Made by a program: the position numbers and the translations under genes. Of a DNA stretch of 43,363 bases, positions 35,324-43,363 are shown in pieces; the stretch's first letter is position 1, and every line of letters starts with the position of its first letter. The stretch spans positions 1-43,363 of the forward strand of contig CAZPDM010000029.1 of assembly GCA_964585305.1 (NCBI GenBank), given 5' to 3'. A model generated the notes under the pieces. The model saw only the letters and a program-made list of their open reading frames with translations. It ran no database searches and was not told where the DNA came from. The stretch comes from CAZPDM01 sp964585305. Lineage in GTDB: Bacteria > Planctomycetota > Uabimicrobiia > Uabimicrobiales > JABWCH01.

Positions 35324-35929
35324 TTGTATGTTCTGAACCAGTTTAACAAAATTTTCCAATGGTTGCGCACCAGATATACAATATTGATCGTTAAAAATAA
35401 ATGTTGGCGCACCACTAATTCCAGATTGCTCGGCTTCCTGATTAACAAGCTCCAAACGTTGGCGATATGTCCCTTGTTTCAAAGCCACTGTTAATTTTTC
35501 TACGTCCAATCCCAAGGTTTTTGCAATATCTAAAATTACAGAAATTTGGCTAATATCTTTGCAATCAGTAAAATATGCTTCAAAAATTTTATGATGAAAT
35601 TTCTCATAAATTTCCTCGCTTTGGTCGCGAGCAAATTCACTAGCTTCTAAAGCTATTCGTGAATTATACAGCATTTTCATATTGCCAAAGTGAATGCCAA
35701 AAGGTTTTCCCACATTCCGCAAAGACTGATACATTCCATCTATATCAGCAGAAGGAAACCTATCCTTAAGTTTTTCACCTTCTGCTGGCGTTTCTGAATG
35801 AATTTCCCAGCCTAGCCACTGTACTTTTATTTCTGGAAATTTTTTCTTAAGCTGTTCGACGATCCCCGCGCCGATAAAACAAAATGGTCATATATAATCA
35901 GAAAAAATTTTAACACGAATCTCACTCAT
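35306..35929 (-). CDS. DsbA/FrnE-family oxidoreductase, likely selenoprotein (UPFC)
   Basis: The frame starts at ATG 35929 (behind AAGGTG) and is 207 residues long if the TGA at 35888-35890 (codon 14) is read through. The residues around it are KIFSDYI-U-PFCFIGAGI. FrnE/DsbA-family proteins have a CPxC motif here (for example DYVCPWC), so the TGA replaces exactly the first, nucleophilic Cys. A SECIS-like hairpin lies 14-32 nt downstream. The rest is full length and typical (WLGWEIHSETPAEG, IHFGNMKMLYNSRIALEASE, SGAPTFIFNDQYCISGAQP). It therefore looks like a genuine selenocysteine thiol oxidoreductase and not a pseudogene. Without read-through, only the C-terminal two thirds would be found from the ATG at 35734. 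A Cys-to-stop mutation remains the alternative. Confidence 0.85.
35856..35874 (-). promoter_or_regulatory. SECIS-like hairpin after TGA in the DsbA-like gene
   Basis: On the mRNA, UCGGCG pairs with CGUCGA (six pairs including one G-U) around a loop CGGGGAU. The stem begins 14 nt after TGA and the loop G residues lie at 21-24 nt, within the spacing known for bacterial SECIS. This stretch is strikingly GC-rich for the AT-rich gene around it. The loop shares GGAU with the hairpin in the WD40 gene. Confidence 0.7.
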
Positions 35930-36040
35930 AAAAACACCTTTCTATAAACTTTGTAAACTTCACCATAAAACTACTCTGATTTTGTCATGAATATCAATTT
36001 TGTTCATTCATATATATTCTTTTTAAATGGGATCAAAAAA

Positions 36041-37342
36041 TTATTTATAATCTAACGATGTAGGTGGGAGGAAATGTTTTTGGCCTTTTATATTAACACA
36101 TTCGAGTTTGTAGGAATATGTTTGATTAGGAGTAGCTTCTTGATCCAGATAGGAATATTGGCCATCATTATTAACAGGAATCAGTAGTGGGGTAATATTA
36201 CTATAATCGTTATTGTTTTGAGTGCGCCATATATAATATCCTTGAATATCAGATGTGTCGTCATCATTCCATGTAATTTCAATTCCGCGAATATGAGAAG
36301 AAAGGCTAAGATTATTCAATGATTTTTCTTTATTTTTATTTTCTTCAAGTGGAACAGCAGCAATGCCAACCCATCCTTCTAATTTAGTACTAGGGCCTTG
36401 AATTACACGTTTGGGAGCAATATTTCCATTATCGTTTTTATTGAAGACCACAACCTTGTTTACATCCTCAGCAGAAGAGCCATTGTTTACAATATTTTTT
36501 TCAATTATATATGGATATTTACCGGGAAGAACGTTTGGCATTGCTATCATAATTTCTTCATTTGCGATTATAGTTTGGAAGCAAAATTTCAATTGAGTGT
36601 TAGAACCTTGTATAACGCGTTTTGGTATAGCATTGCCATTTGCATAAATATCAAAAACAGCAATTCTAGCAGATTTGTTATAATCTGTTACAAAAAGTTC
36701 TCCATTAACAATTTTGCAATCAGTTGGAAAAATAGCATTTAAAGTTCTTTTAGGTAATGTAATTCCTGCATCATTAATGTTGTAAACCTTTACTTTATCA
36801 TCAACGCTAACGAATATTTCATTTTCGTAAATGTCTAATCCAAAAGCACCGTCCGAAAAATTTAAATCTAAAACTCTTTTGGGTGAAATATCTCCTTTAC
36901 TATTTAAATCATATACAAGAATTTTAGCAGGAAACCCGTTAGTAACAAAAATTTCATTATTAGCTATAGCAATAGATGTTGGATGACTTAATTGAGTATT
37001 TTCTCCAGCTATAATTTCTTGAGGTGCAATATTTCCGGAATCATTTATATTAAATATAATTATTTTGTCTGTTTCATAACATGGGACATAAAGTTTTTGA
37101 TCATATATAGTAAGATATGCAGGTCCCTCTAAACCAGTTAAATCCCCTATTATCTTTTTTTTAGGAACAACATTCCCTGTATCATTGATACCAAATAAAC
37201 TAAGGCTACCTGTAAGAGTATTGCTTATCCATATATCCACAAATTTTTGATCATAAGTTGGCGTTCCTTTTTTATCGTTATGTTTTAAACAACCTCCAGA
37301 GAAAATTAAAATAACAATGGCCAAATATAATAAGAAATTCAT
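36041..37342 (-). CDS. Lipoprotein with NHL-like propeller and Fn3-like end
   Basis: This 433-aa protein has a lipoprotein signal (MNFLLYLAIVILIFSGGC, lipobox SGGC). It then has about seven repeats with the pattern VYNINDAGNIxPKRVIxG and ExFVTNG, each ending in a short Asp-rich loop (NDSGNIAP), as in NHL or YncE-type propellers. From about residue 350 a fibronectin type III-like domain follows (IRGIEITWNDDDTSDIQGYY, then YSYKLECVN). It should be exported and membrane-anchored. Its ligand is unknown. It is transcribed alone. Confidence 0.85.
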   Translation of the reverse strand: MNFLLYLAIVILIFSGGCLKHNDKKGTPTYDQKFVDIWISNTLTGSLSLFGINDTGNVVPKKKIIGDLTGLEGPAYLTIYDQKLYVPCYETDKIIIFNINDSGNIAPQEIIAGENTQLSHPTSIAIANNEIFVTNGFPAKILVYDLNSKGDISPKRVLDLNFSDGAFGLDIYENEIFVSVDDKVKVYNINDAGITLPKRTLNAIFPTDCKIVNGELFVTDYNKSARIAVFDIYANGNAIPKRVIQGSNTQLKFCFQTIIANEEIMIAMPNVLPGKYPYIIEKNIVNNGSSAEDVNKVVVFNKNDNGNIAPKRVIQGPSTKLEGWVGIAAVPLEENKNKEKSLNNLSLSSHIRGIEITWNDDDTSDIQGYYIWRTQNNNDYSNITPLLIPVNNDGQYSYLDQEATPNQTYSYKLECVNIKGQKHFLPPTSLDYK

Positions 37343-37404
37343 AAGATTTTCCTAACTAATAATGTTTTTTTGTTTTGTTATCGAAAATATCTTAATTTTA
37401 AAAT

Positions 37405-38148
37405 TTACATAACCAATCCGCCATTGGGAGAAAAGACTTGGCCTGTAATATAGGAAGATTCATTGCTGGCTAAAAATCTTACCAAAGGGGCAACATCTTC
37501 TGGTTTTCCAAATTGTCCTTTAGGTATATATTGAAGCATTTTTTCCTGTATTTCAGTTGATAGAACTTGTGTCATATCACTTTGAATATACCCAGGGGCT
37601 ACAACGTTTGCAGTAATATCAGCTTTTGCAAATTCTCGTGCAAATGTTTTAGTTAAGGCAATGATTCCTGCTTTGCTTGCACTATAACTAGCCTGGCCAG
37701 GATTTCCCATTAGTCCGGAAACTGAAGATATAGTAATAACACGTCCATAACGTTTGCGAAGCATCATTTTTCCAGCAAGTTTAAGGCATAGAAAAGTTCC
37801 ACGCAAATTTGTATTAAGCACCTGATCAAAATCTGCGACAGACATTCGTAATAAAGGTTGATCTTTGGTAATGCCAGCGTTGCATACTAAAATATCCAAT
37901 TTCCCAGCCTGTTCAATTTGTTGAAACATCCGTATAACTTCGGCTTCTTCTGCAACGGATGCCTGTATTGCAATGGCTTCTTTGCCCAAAGATTGTATTT
38001 CCTGGACTACAGCAGCCGCAGCTTGTTCACTTTTTTGATAATTGACCCAAACTTTCGCGCCATGCTTGGCCAGCTCTAACGCAATTGCTTTACCAATCCC
38101 ACGAGAGGCACCTGTTACAAGAGCTACCTGGTTCGCTAATAATTCCAT
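37405..38148 (-). CDS. fabG: 3-oxoacyl-ACP reductase
   Basis: This 247-aa short-chain dehydrogenase reduces 3-oxoacyl-ACP with NADPH in fatty acid elongation. It has TGASRGIGKAIA (cofactor binding) near residue 14, CNAG after the fourth strand, catalytic Ser-Tyr-Lys in SSVSGLMGNPGQASYSASKA, and the C-terminal SSYITGQVFSPNGGLVM typical of FabG. Length and motifs are standard. It starts 18 nt after the mtnN stop and is probably co-transcribed. No other fab gene is in the window, so a related SDR role cannot be excluded, but FabG is the best call. Confidence 0.93.
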   Translation of the reverse strand: MELLANQVALVTGASRGIGKAIALELAKHGAKVWVNYQKSEQAAAAVVQEIQSLGKEAIAIQASVAEEAEVIRMFQQIEQAGKLDILVCNAGITKDQPLLRMSVADFDQVLNTNLRGTFLCLKLAGKMMLRKRYGRVITISSVSGLMGNPGQASYSASKAGIIALTKTFAREFAKADITANVVAPGYIQSDMTQVLSTEIQEKMLQYIPKGQFGKPEDVAPLVRFLASNESSYITGQVFSPNGGLVM

Positions 38149-38166
38149 TTTTCTTCCTTCAAATGA

Positions 38167-38883
38167 TTATATTTTTTCTAAAATATATTGCAATAAATAT
38201 GCTAACTTGGCACTAGCTTCGGGCAAAAATCGTTGAAAATCAATTTTAGCTCGCCCATCTGCCTGATCTGAAATAATACGAATAAGCAAATGTGGAATTT
38301 GGTTATACATCGCCACTAATCCAACACTCGCGCCTTCCATTTCTACAGCATCGCCATCGAAATTTTGACGCAGTTTATTTTTGTAATCTGTATTGACAAA
38401 GAGATCGCCTGTTAAAATTCTTCCAATATGAATTTTTTGACTTTCAGAGACATAATTCGAAGCAATCGATAATATCTTTGTATCACCTAGAATTTCTCGG
38501 ATTTTGGCATAAGGAATTTCTCCGCGTGCAAAGCCAAGTGAACTTGCATCCATATCATACATAATACTTTCACGACCTAGAACAATATCGCCAATTTGGT
38601 ATTCTGGATGCAAGGCTCCGGCTAGCCCAGTAAAGAGAATATGACTGGGTTGGAATAAATCAATCGCCTTTTGAGTAGTCATTGCAGCCATGCTCTTTCC
38701 AACACCAGTACAAGAAAGAATAATAGATCTGTGAGAAATTTCTCCGCGATAAAATATAGTTTTATTCCATGTTTGATCTACTACTGCCTGGCTTAATTTT
38801 AAATATGCTGCAATTTCGCCTTTCATTGCACCTAAAATTAAAACAGGTTTCGCATTATTTTTCTGATCTTCCATCTTTATCAC
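38167..38883 (-). CDS. mtnN: MTA/SAH nucleosidase
   Basis: This 238-aa enzyme cleaves 5'-methylthioadenosine and S-adenosylhomocysteine to adenine and the thio-sugar, recycling products of SAM use. Visible family motifs are ILGAMKGEI (general acid Glu region), CTGVGKSMAAMTTQKAI, ILFTGLAGAL, VEMEGASVG (substrate binding) and RIISDQADG (catalytic Asp). The first possible start is the GTG at 38883, with an ATG at 38874; both lie inside the end of the upstream propeller gene, so the two genes overlap by 20-29 nt. It is followed by fabG. Confidence 0.92.
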   Translation of the reverse strand: MIKMEDQKNNAKPVLILGAMKGEIAAYLKLSQAVVDQTWNKTIFYRGEISHRSIILSCTGVGKSMAAMTTQKAIDLFQPSHILFTGLAGALHPEYQIGDIVLGRESIMYDMDASSLGFARGEIPYAKIREILGDTKILSIASNYVSESQKIHIGRILTGDLFVNTDYKNKLRQNFDGDAVEMEGASVGLVAMYNQIPHLLIRIISDQADGRAKIDFQRFLPEASAKLAYLLQYILEKI

Positions 38884-40420
38884 TTTTCATCAAGAATATA
38901 TCTCGTTTTGTTTGTTCACTAATTCTTTCGCCGACAATTGCAAAACCCTGATCGTTGCATAATATAACAACTTTTGCCTGACCATCACGAATATTTTTAT
39001 TCCAAATAATATTTCCCTTTGGATCAGTTTTTACTAACCAACTAGAGCTTTTATCCGAACCAAAAGATGTTGTATAACCTGTTATTATCCAAGATTGATC
39101 CGCAGTAATTACAAGGCTAGTAGGATAGTTATAAAACTGACCACCGCCTAATATTTTTTCAGAAATTTTTTTACCATCATCATTTATTTGAAGCAACCAA
39201 AGACTAAGATAGCCAGCTTCAAAAGAATTTGTACTGGCTAAAATTGCCCAGCCTTGTTCGTTCGTTTGTAAATCAACCGCACGATCGTCTCGTTTGCCGC
39301 CATAACGTTGTTCCCAATTTTTTTCCAAATTGGAATTTAATTTCAACAGATATATTTCCCAGTTTTCTTGAACAAGAATACTGCCAAGGACAAGAATATC
39401 TCCATTGGGAAGAAGTTTCAATTTCTGTGGATAGTTTTCATCTAATGTTTCTATACGCTTTTGTTGGAGGATTTTTCCTTCTTGATCAATTCTAATGATC
39501 CAGGGTTGGGGATATATGCTGCTATCGCTAGGACTATTTGCCAAAATTAGAAAGCCTTTGTCTGGTGTTTCAACTATACTTACTCCATCATCACCACGGC
39601 TTCCGCCATAATGTTTATCCCATATTTTTTGGCCTTTTGAGTTAGTTTTGATCAACCAAACGTCATTTCTAGTATCTTCTGTTGACCAAGTCGTACCAAG
39701 AATAAGAATATCTCCCTCTTGAGTTTCGATAATAGATGATGCAGTATCTTTAGCTGCTCCACCAAATGTTTGAGTCCAAAGCCAAGTGCCTAGTCGATCA
39801 TGTTTGGCTAGCATAATATCAGTACGACCTTTACCAGCGGAATCTGTATCACCGACAAGAACATACCCACCATCTTTTGTTTGGATAACATCCTTTGCAA
39901 TTTCATTGTTTTTTCCAGATATTTTTTTAGAAAAAACAATGCCTTGTCCTTGGTTAAATTTTTTATACCAATTATATATTTGGGAATATTCTTTTTCAAT
40001 CTCTTGAGGAATATTTCCCTTCCAATGTGTTTGGATAATAACATTAAGTTTTTCTGCCCAGGTAGGTTCCAATATTTTCTTTTGTAAAATACTAAGCAAC
40101 CATATTAGATAAATTAAATCTTTACTTGGTATTTCTACTAAAATCTTTTTATTTATATCACGATGAAAATTTATAATGTCTCGGCGAGTAATAGCTTCAA
40201 ATCTTTTCGCCTCTAAACCTAAAGACTCTGCCATTTTGCGATAGACTTCATCTTGGGGCAATTTTTGGGCGAATGTTGTTGCCATAACTTCATGGCCCAT
40301 ATCTTCCAACAAAATTACAGCCTTGACAAACCATTGGATATATTTTTCAGGGGGATAGGACTGAGAAAAAAGATTAGGTAAAATGATGAATAAAAATAGT
40401 AGCATCATGTTTTTTTTCAT
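38855..40420 (-). CDS. Secreted beta-propeller protein
   Basis: This 521-aa protein has a signal peptide (MMLLFLFIILPNLFSQS). A helical N-terminal part of about 150 residues follows (VKAVILLEDMGHEVMATTF and onward). The rest is a run of about seven propeller repeats with a pattern such as DVIQTKDGGYVLVGDT, DIMLAKHDRLGTWLWTQTFG and GGSRGDDGVSIVET. The first part may be a small interaction domain; its family was not recognised. The gene overlaps mtnN at its 3' end and is probably co-transcribed with mtnN and fabG. Its role is unknown. Confidence 0.82.
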   Translation of the reverse strand: MKKNMMLLFLFIILPNLFSQSYPPEKYIQWFVKAVILLEDMGHEVMATTFAQKLPQDEVYRKMAESLGLEAKRFEAITRRDIINFHRDINKKILVEIPSKDLIYLIWLLSILQKKILEPTWAEKLNVIIQTHWKGNIPQEIEKEYSQIYNWYKKFNQGQGIVFSKKISGKNNEIAKDVIQTKDGGYVLVGDTDSAGKGRTDIMLAKHDRLGTWLWTQTFGGAAKDTASSIIETQEGDILILGTTWSTEDTRNDVWLIKTNSKGQKIWDKHYGGSRGDDGVSIVETPDKGFLILANSPSDSSIYPQPWIIRIDQEGKILQQKRIETLDENYPQKLKLLPNGDILVLGSILVQENWEIYLLKLNSNLEKNWEQRYGGKRDDRAVDLQTNEQGWAILASTNSFEAGYLSLWLLQINDDGKKISEKILGGGQFYNYPTSLVITADQSWIITGYTTSFGSDKSSSWLVKTDPKGNIIWNKNIRDGQAKVVILCNDQGFAIVGERISEQTKRDIFLMKSDKDGRSEK

Positions 40421-40503
40421 ATTCTTTCTCCAATTAGGATTGCCATTTATTTTGAATACGATCCTTTAGGCTATAATTATGTAACATTTTTTTGATAAAA
40501 AGG

Positions 40504-42015
40504 CTACTTTTTACTCAATTGCTCAAAAATTTTATCAATATCTTGTTGTAATTTTTGCTTTTCAGATTGTTCTAATTCATTTATTTTTTTAATTTCTTCA
40601 TGAATATTTTTTGTTTCGTTTTCCATTGTTAGAGCTAATTGGTATAAAGCCCGCGCAAGATCATAATCTCGAAATTTAACAGCTTGTTGAGCCATTTTTA
40701 ACATCGTTTGAAATTTTCCTTTTTGAGCAACAAGATTTTCTGAATCAAGTGCAAGGACTTGTGTATAAATATCGGAAATTTGCCAAAAAGCAGCAATAGG
40801 AGTTTGGTCATTACAACGAATTTCTTCTTCCTGAGCTTTCGCAAGCAAATTTTTTATTTGAGAAGAAACACCAGCTTTAGCTTGGTTTTGATAGAACCAT
40901 ATTCCAGAAATACCAACAATAAATAATATAATAGCAGCAGCACTTCCATAAATGAATCGAGGGTTACGTCGAGCATTACGCCACCATTTCACTGCTGGTG
41001 GTACTGGTTTGGCTTCGATTCTCATGCCTTCCAAATAACGTTGAATATCTTTTGCTAAATCTGCGGCTGTTGCATAACGAAATTTTTTATCTTTTGCCAT
41101 TGCTTTTTCTACAATAGCAACAAGATCCGAAGGCAAGTTAGGATTATATTCTTTAATAGGCTTTGGATCAGTGGTGCAAACACGAAAAATAACTTGCATA
41201 GGTGCTCCACTAAAAGGCGGATTTTTGGTGAGAGCCTCGTATAAAATCGCACCCAAACCATACACATCAGTTTGCTGATTGATTTCGGATGTAATTCCTC
41301 GAGCTTGTTCAGGAGCCATATATGCAGGAGTTCCAATCGAACGGCCTTCCATAGTTAATTGTGCATCAGAAGCAGCATCTTTCACAATACCAAAATCCAT
41401 CAAAACTGGACTATCATTAGCAATCATAATATTAGAAGGTTTCAAATCCCGATGGATAAGTCCCTGCTCATGGATAGATTGAATAGCCTGACAGACTTTT
41501 AGCATCCATTCCATAATTTTTCTTGGTTTGACACCATCCAAAGAATCTATCAATTCTTTTCCAGGAATTAAATCCATTGTAAAATAAGGATTTCCTTTAT
41601 GCTCTCCAATATCATGCACTGCTACGATATTTTCATGGCGCAACTTAGCCATAGAACGTGCTTCTTGAAAGAAGCGTTGTTTGGCTTCCATTGAATTTTG
41701 CTGTGGAAGCAGCATTTTTAAAGCAACTTCATGGTTTAATTCTTGATCCAATACTTTATATACAACTCCCATACCACCCTTGCCTAAGATTTTTATTACT
41801 TTATAGCGTTTGGCAATTTGGGTTTCAGCCTCTACATTTACTTTGTTTTCTTGAGCCGGTTTTTCATCTGAAAATAAAGGGTCTAAGGCTAATTGTGTTT
41901 GTTTTTGCAACATAGTTTCTTCTGCTGCAGAAACAATTCTACGAGATTTTTTTGTCGGCTGTCTTTCTTGATCCTGCTCATCATCACCAAATAAATCTTG
42001 TGGAAGATTATTCAT
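40504..42015 (-). CDS. Hanks-type Ser/Thr protein kinase with one membrane helix
   Basis: This 503-aa protein carries a complete PknB-like kinase domain at residues 71-335. It shows GKGGMGVVYKV (P-loop, 78-88), K100, E118, HRDLKPSN (catalytic D190), MDFG (D207) and GTPAYMAPEQ in the activation segment. All catalytic residues are present, so it should be active. A membrane helix (IYGSAAAIILFIVGISGIWF) near residue 365 separates the cytoplasmic kinase from a C-terminal helical sensor. That sensor looks TPR-like or coiled (RALYQLALTMENETK). It is downstream of RNase III on the same strand. Substrates cannot be inferred. Confidence 0.93.
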   Translation of the reverse strand: MNNLPQDLFGDDEQDQERQPTKKSRRIVSAAEETMLQKQTQLALDPLFSDEKPAQENKVNVEAETQIAKRYKVIKILGKGGMGVVYKVLDQELNHEVALKMLLPQQNSMEAKQRFFQEARSMAKLRHENIVAVHDIGEHKGNPYFTMDLIPGKELIDSLDGVKPRKIMEWMLKVCQAIQSIHEQGLIHRDLKPSNIMIANDSPVLMDFGIVKDAASDAQLTMEGRSIGTPAYMAPEQARGITSEINQQTDVYGLGAILYEALTKNPPFSGAPMQVIFRVCTTDPKPIKEYNPNLPSDLVAIVEKAMAKDKKFRYATAADLAKDIQRYLEGMRIEAKPVPPAVKWWRNARRNPRFIYGSAAAIILFIVGISGIWFYQNQAKAGVSSQIKNLLAKAQEEEIRCNDQTPIAAFWQISDIYTQVLALDSENLVAQKGKFQTMLKMAQQAVKFRDYDLARALYQLALTMENETKNIHEEIKKINELEQSEKQKLQQDIDKIFEQLSKK

Positions 42016-42048
42016 ATTTTACCCTTTATAAAAAAAATTAAAGCAGAC

Positions 42049-42106
42049 GCTTTGTTCGCCATTCTCTCTTACAAATATTTTTTGACAAGAGAATGGCGAG
42101 CAAAGC
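42049..42106 (-). terminator. Strong terminator hairpin at the end of rnc
   Basis: 19-bp stem (GCTTTGTTCGCCATTCTCT / AGAGAATGGCGAGCAAAGC, one G-U pair) with a 20-nt loop. It overlaps the last base of the rnc stop codon. On the minus strand a T-rich tail (TTTAATTTTTTTT) follows. It may separate rnc from the kinase gene, whose own start is 34 nt further on. Confidence 0.8.
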
Positions 42107-43038
42107 TAATCTAAAATTTTACGAAGAATAGCTTCGGCGGCCTTACGTTTTGCTTCTTTCTTTGATGTGCCAGATACATTAACCTCAACTAAAGAATCAT
42201 GCCAGGTACATGTTGCTCGAATAGTAAATACAGGAGCATGACAAGGGCCATCTTGTGAAACAAGTTCATATTCTGGCATATTATAACCATTCTTACTTAA
42301 ACGAGTATGCAAAGTTTCCATAGGGTTACTACCATTAGGTAAGGTAGTTTTTTCTGGATCAGGAAGATTCATCCCTTGTAAAATATGCAAAAGTTTTTGA
42401 GCTGCAATCTTAGTTGCTTCTTTTTTTGATTTTCCGACTCCATTTGTTACGATATTTTGTTCCAAAATATCACAATGAGCCTCAATCTTAAACATAGGTT
42501 CATGGGGTTTTCCTGATTCTTCAATCAGCAAATAAGTTGGAGGTGGCAATCCTTTTTGGGCCAATAATTCCTGAATCATGCCCATTGGGTCAAGATATTG
42601 AAGTTCTAAATCTTCTGTAATTCCTTTAAGTTGAAAAACCATAATAATTGCTTCGGCACAAGTTTGGATTCCTTGGTCCAGATGGATCGCCCCGATCACC
42701 GCCTCTACCATGTCCGCGACAACTCGCTCAGTAATTTGCTCTCTACAAGTATTTGGAGGAATAATCGCTAGTTCTGGAATGCCCATTGCATTTCCCATTT
42801 CGGCTAAAGCTGTTTCATTGACCATAGTCATACGTTTTTTGGTAAGCCAGCCAGGTGATTTATTGGGAAAATTTTTAATAAGATAATCTGCAATAACAAA
42901 ATCTAATAAAGAATCACCCAAAAATTCTAGGCACTCATAATCTGGTAAAGTAATGGCACGACAGTATAAATCTATATTGTTTGGTATGACTTGCCATACT
43001 TCCCACATCCATGTATGTAATGTTTTTGTATCAGCCAT
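42106..43038 (-). CDS. rnc: Ribonuclease III with two dsRNA-binding domains
   Basis: This 310-aa enzyme cuts double-stranded RNA, for example in rRNA processing. The catalytic domain (1-145) has the signature ECLEFLGDSLL (E35, E38, D42) and VADMVEAVIGAIHLD (D109, E112), matching the metal-binding residues of E. coli RNase III. Two dsRNA-binding domains follow in tandem, at about 153-222 (ends GVGKSKKEATKIAAQKLLHI) and 240-309 (ends GTSKKEAKRKAAEAILRKI). Both have the KKEA(x)KxAA helix that contacts RNA. Typical bacterial RNase III is about 225 aa with one such domain, so this version is unusual. No leader sequence or neighbour explains the extra domain. Confidence 0.93.
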   Translation of the reverse strand: MADTKTLHTWMWEVWQVIPNNIDLYCRAITLPDYECLEFLGDSLLDFVIADYLIKNFPNKSPGWLTKKRMTMVNETALAEMGNAMGIPELAIIPPNTCREQITERVVADMVEAVIGAIHLDQGIQTCAEAIIMVFQLKGITEDLELQYLDPMGMIQELLAQKGLPPPTYLLIEESGKPHEPMFKIEAHCDILEQNIVTNGVGKSKKEATKIAAQKLLHILQGMNLPDPEKTTLPNGSNPMETLHTRLSKNGYNMPEYELVSQDGPCHAPVFTIRATCTWHDSLVEVNVSGTSKKEAKRKAAEAILRKILD

Positions 43039-43240
43039 ATTTTCTCAAAAGTTAGAAAAAAATTTGTTAGAAACATTAAAAAAACTTTTTGTAGCAAAAA
43101 AAATTACAATCAATACAATTTTTAAGAGATAAGGAATTTTCTATAGCAAAAAAATATCTTTTTCTTTTATGTATATTTAATATTTTTTTTCCCCTTTTGT
43201 CAATTATTTTCAACCAAATTAGGAGAATGAATTATTTTTT

Positions 43241-43363
43241 ACGGAAATATTTGTTGCTTAACCTTTGATTGAGTACAATCAAAGGCCGCAACAAATATTT
43301 TATACCTTTTTTTTACGGAAATATTTGTTGCTTAACCTTTGATTGAGTACAATCAAAGGCCGC
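43241..43363. repeat. Tandem palindromic elements, unit 74 bp
   Basis: Two direct copies, starting at 43241 and 43315; the second is cut by the window edge and is identical over the 49 bases seen. Each has an outer stem (AAATATTTGTTGC / GCAACAAATATTT), a TTAA bulge, an inner stem CCTTTGATTG / CAATCAAAGG with loop AGTA, and CC before the outer arm closes. A T8 run separates the copies. The DNA from 43039 to 43240 is AT-rich leader of rnc with no gene seen. The array may continue outside the window. Confidence 0.85.

Noticed and set aside
43241..43363. CRISPR array at the right edge
   Set aside because: The unit is strongly palindromic, and the 25 nt between the identical segments are mostly the closing arm of the same palindrome and a T-run, not a unique spacer.

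Overview
The window is AT-rich bacterial DNA. It carries a Hanks-type Ser/Thr kinase, a PATAN/TPR protein, large VWA/BatA-type membrane proteins, several secreted beta-propeller proteins and EF-hand proteins. Together these suggest a Planctomycetota-like or other PVC-type bacterium; this is inference from gene content, not a phylogenetic result. Most genes lie on the minus strand. No rRNA, tRNA, CRISPR array or insertion sequence was recognised.

Left half (1-22300), a defence island. It starts with an operon of a sigma-factor-like/HTH protein, a 176-aa protein of unknown function and a large NACHT NTPase that runs off the left edge. The NACHT protein carries an N-terminal Lon-type protease domain with an apparently intact Ser-Lys dyad. 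Next come a type II restriction-modification pair (NotI-family endonuclease plus D12-class adenine methyltransferase), a secreted WD40 protein interrupted by an in-frame TGA, a prokaryotic viperin (pVip) preceded by a 45-aa gene, an 881-aa HTH/STAND-like protein on the opposite strand, a single-polypeptide type ISP restriction enzyme, and a three-gene SMC complex that resembles MukBEF/Wadjet JetABC but has no visible JetD nuclease.

Right half (22400-43100), mostly core and envelope functions. It holds a lipoprotein with two EF-hands and a seven-repeat propeller, a VWA protein with two small followers, a PATAN-TPR protein, a STAS/ferredoxin/polyferredoxin operon, a BatA-type protein, a DsbA/FrnE-like oxidoreductase, an NHL-like lipoprotein, fabG, mtnN, another secreted propeller, a Ser/Thr kinase, and RNase III with two dsRNA-binding domains.

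The main cross-cutting observation is two in-frame TGA codons inside otherwise intact genes. In the DsbA-like protein the TGA replaces the first Cys of the CxxC active site. In the WD40 protein it follows a Cys. Each is followed at the right distance by a hairpin with a G-containing apical loop, as expected of a bacterial SECIS, so both genes may be selenoproteins. TGA also ends at least two other genes, so it is not globally reassigned. A second cross-cutting feature is a family of palindromic intergenic elements. They share an outer stem, a bulge and an inner stem, and two tandem copies sit at the right edge of the window.
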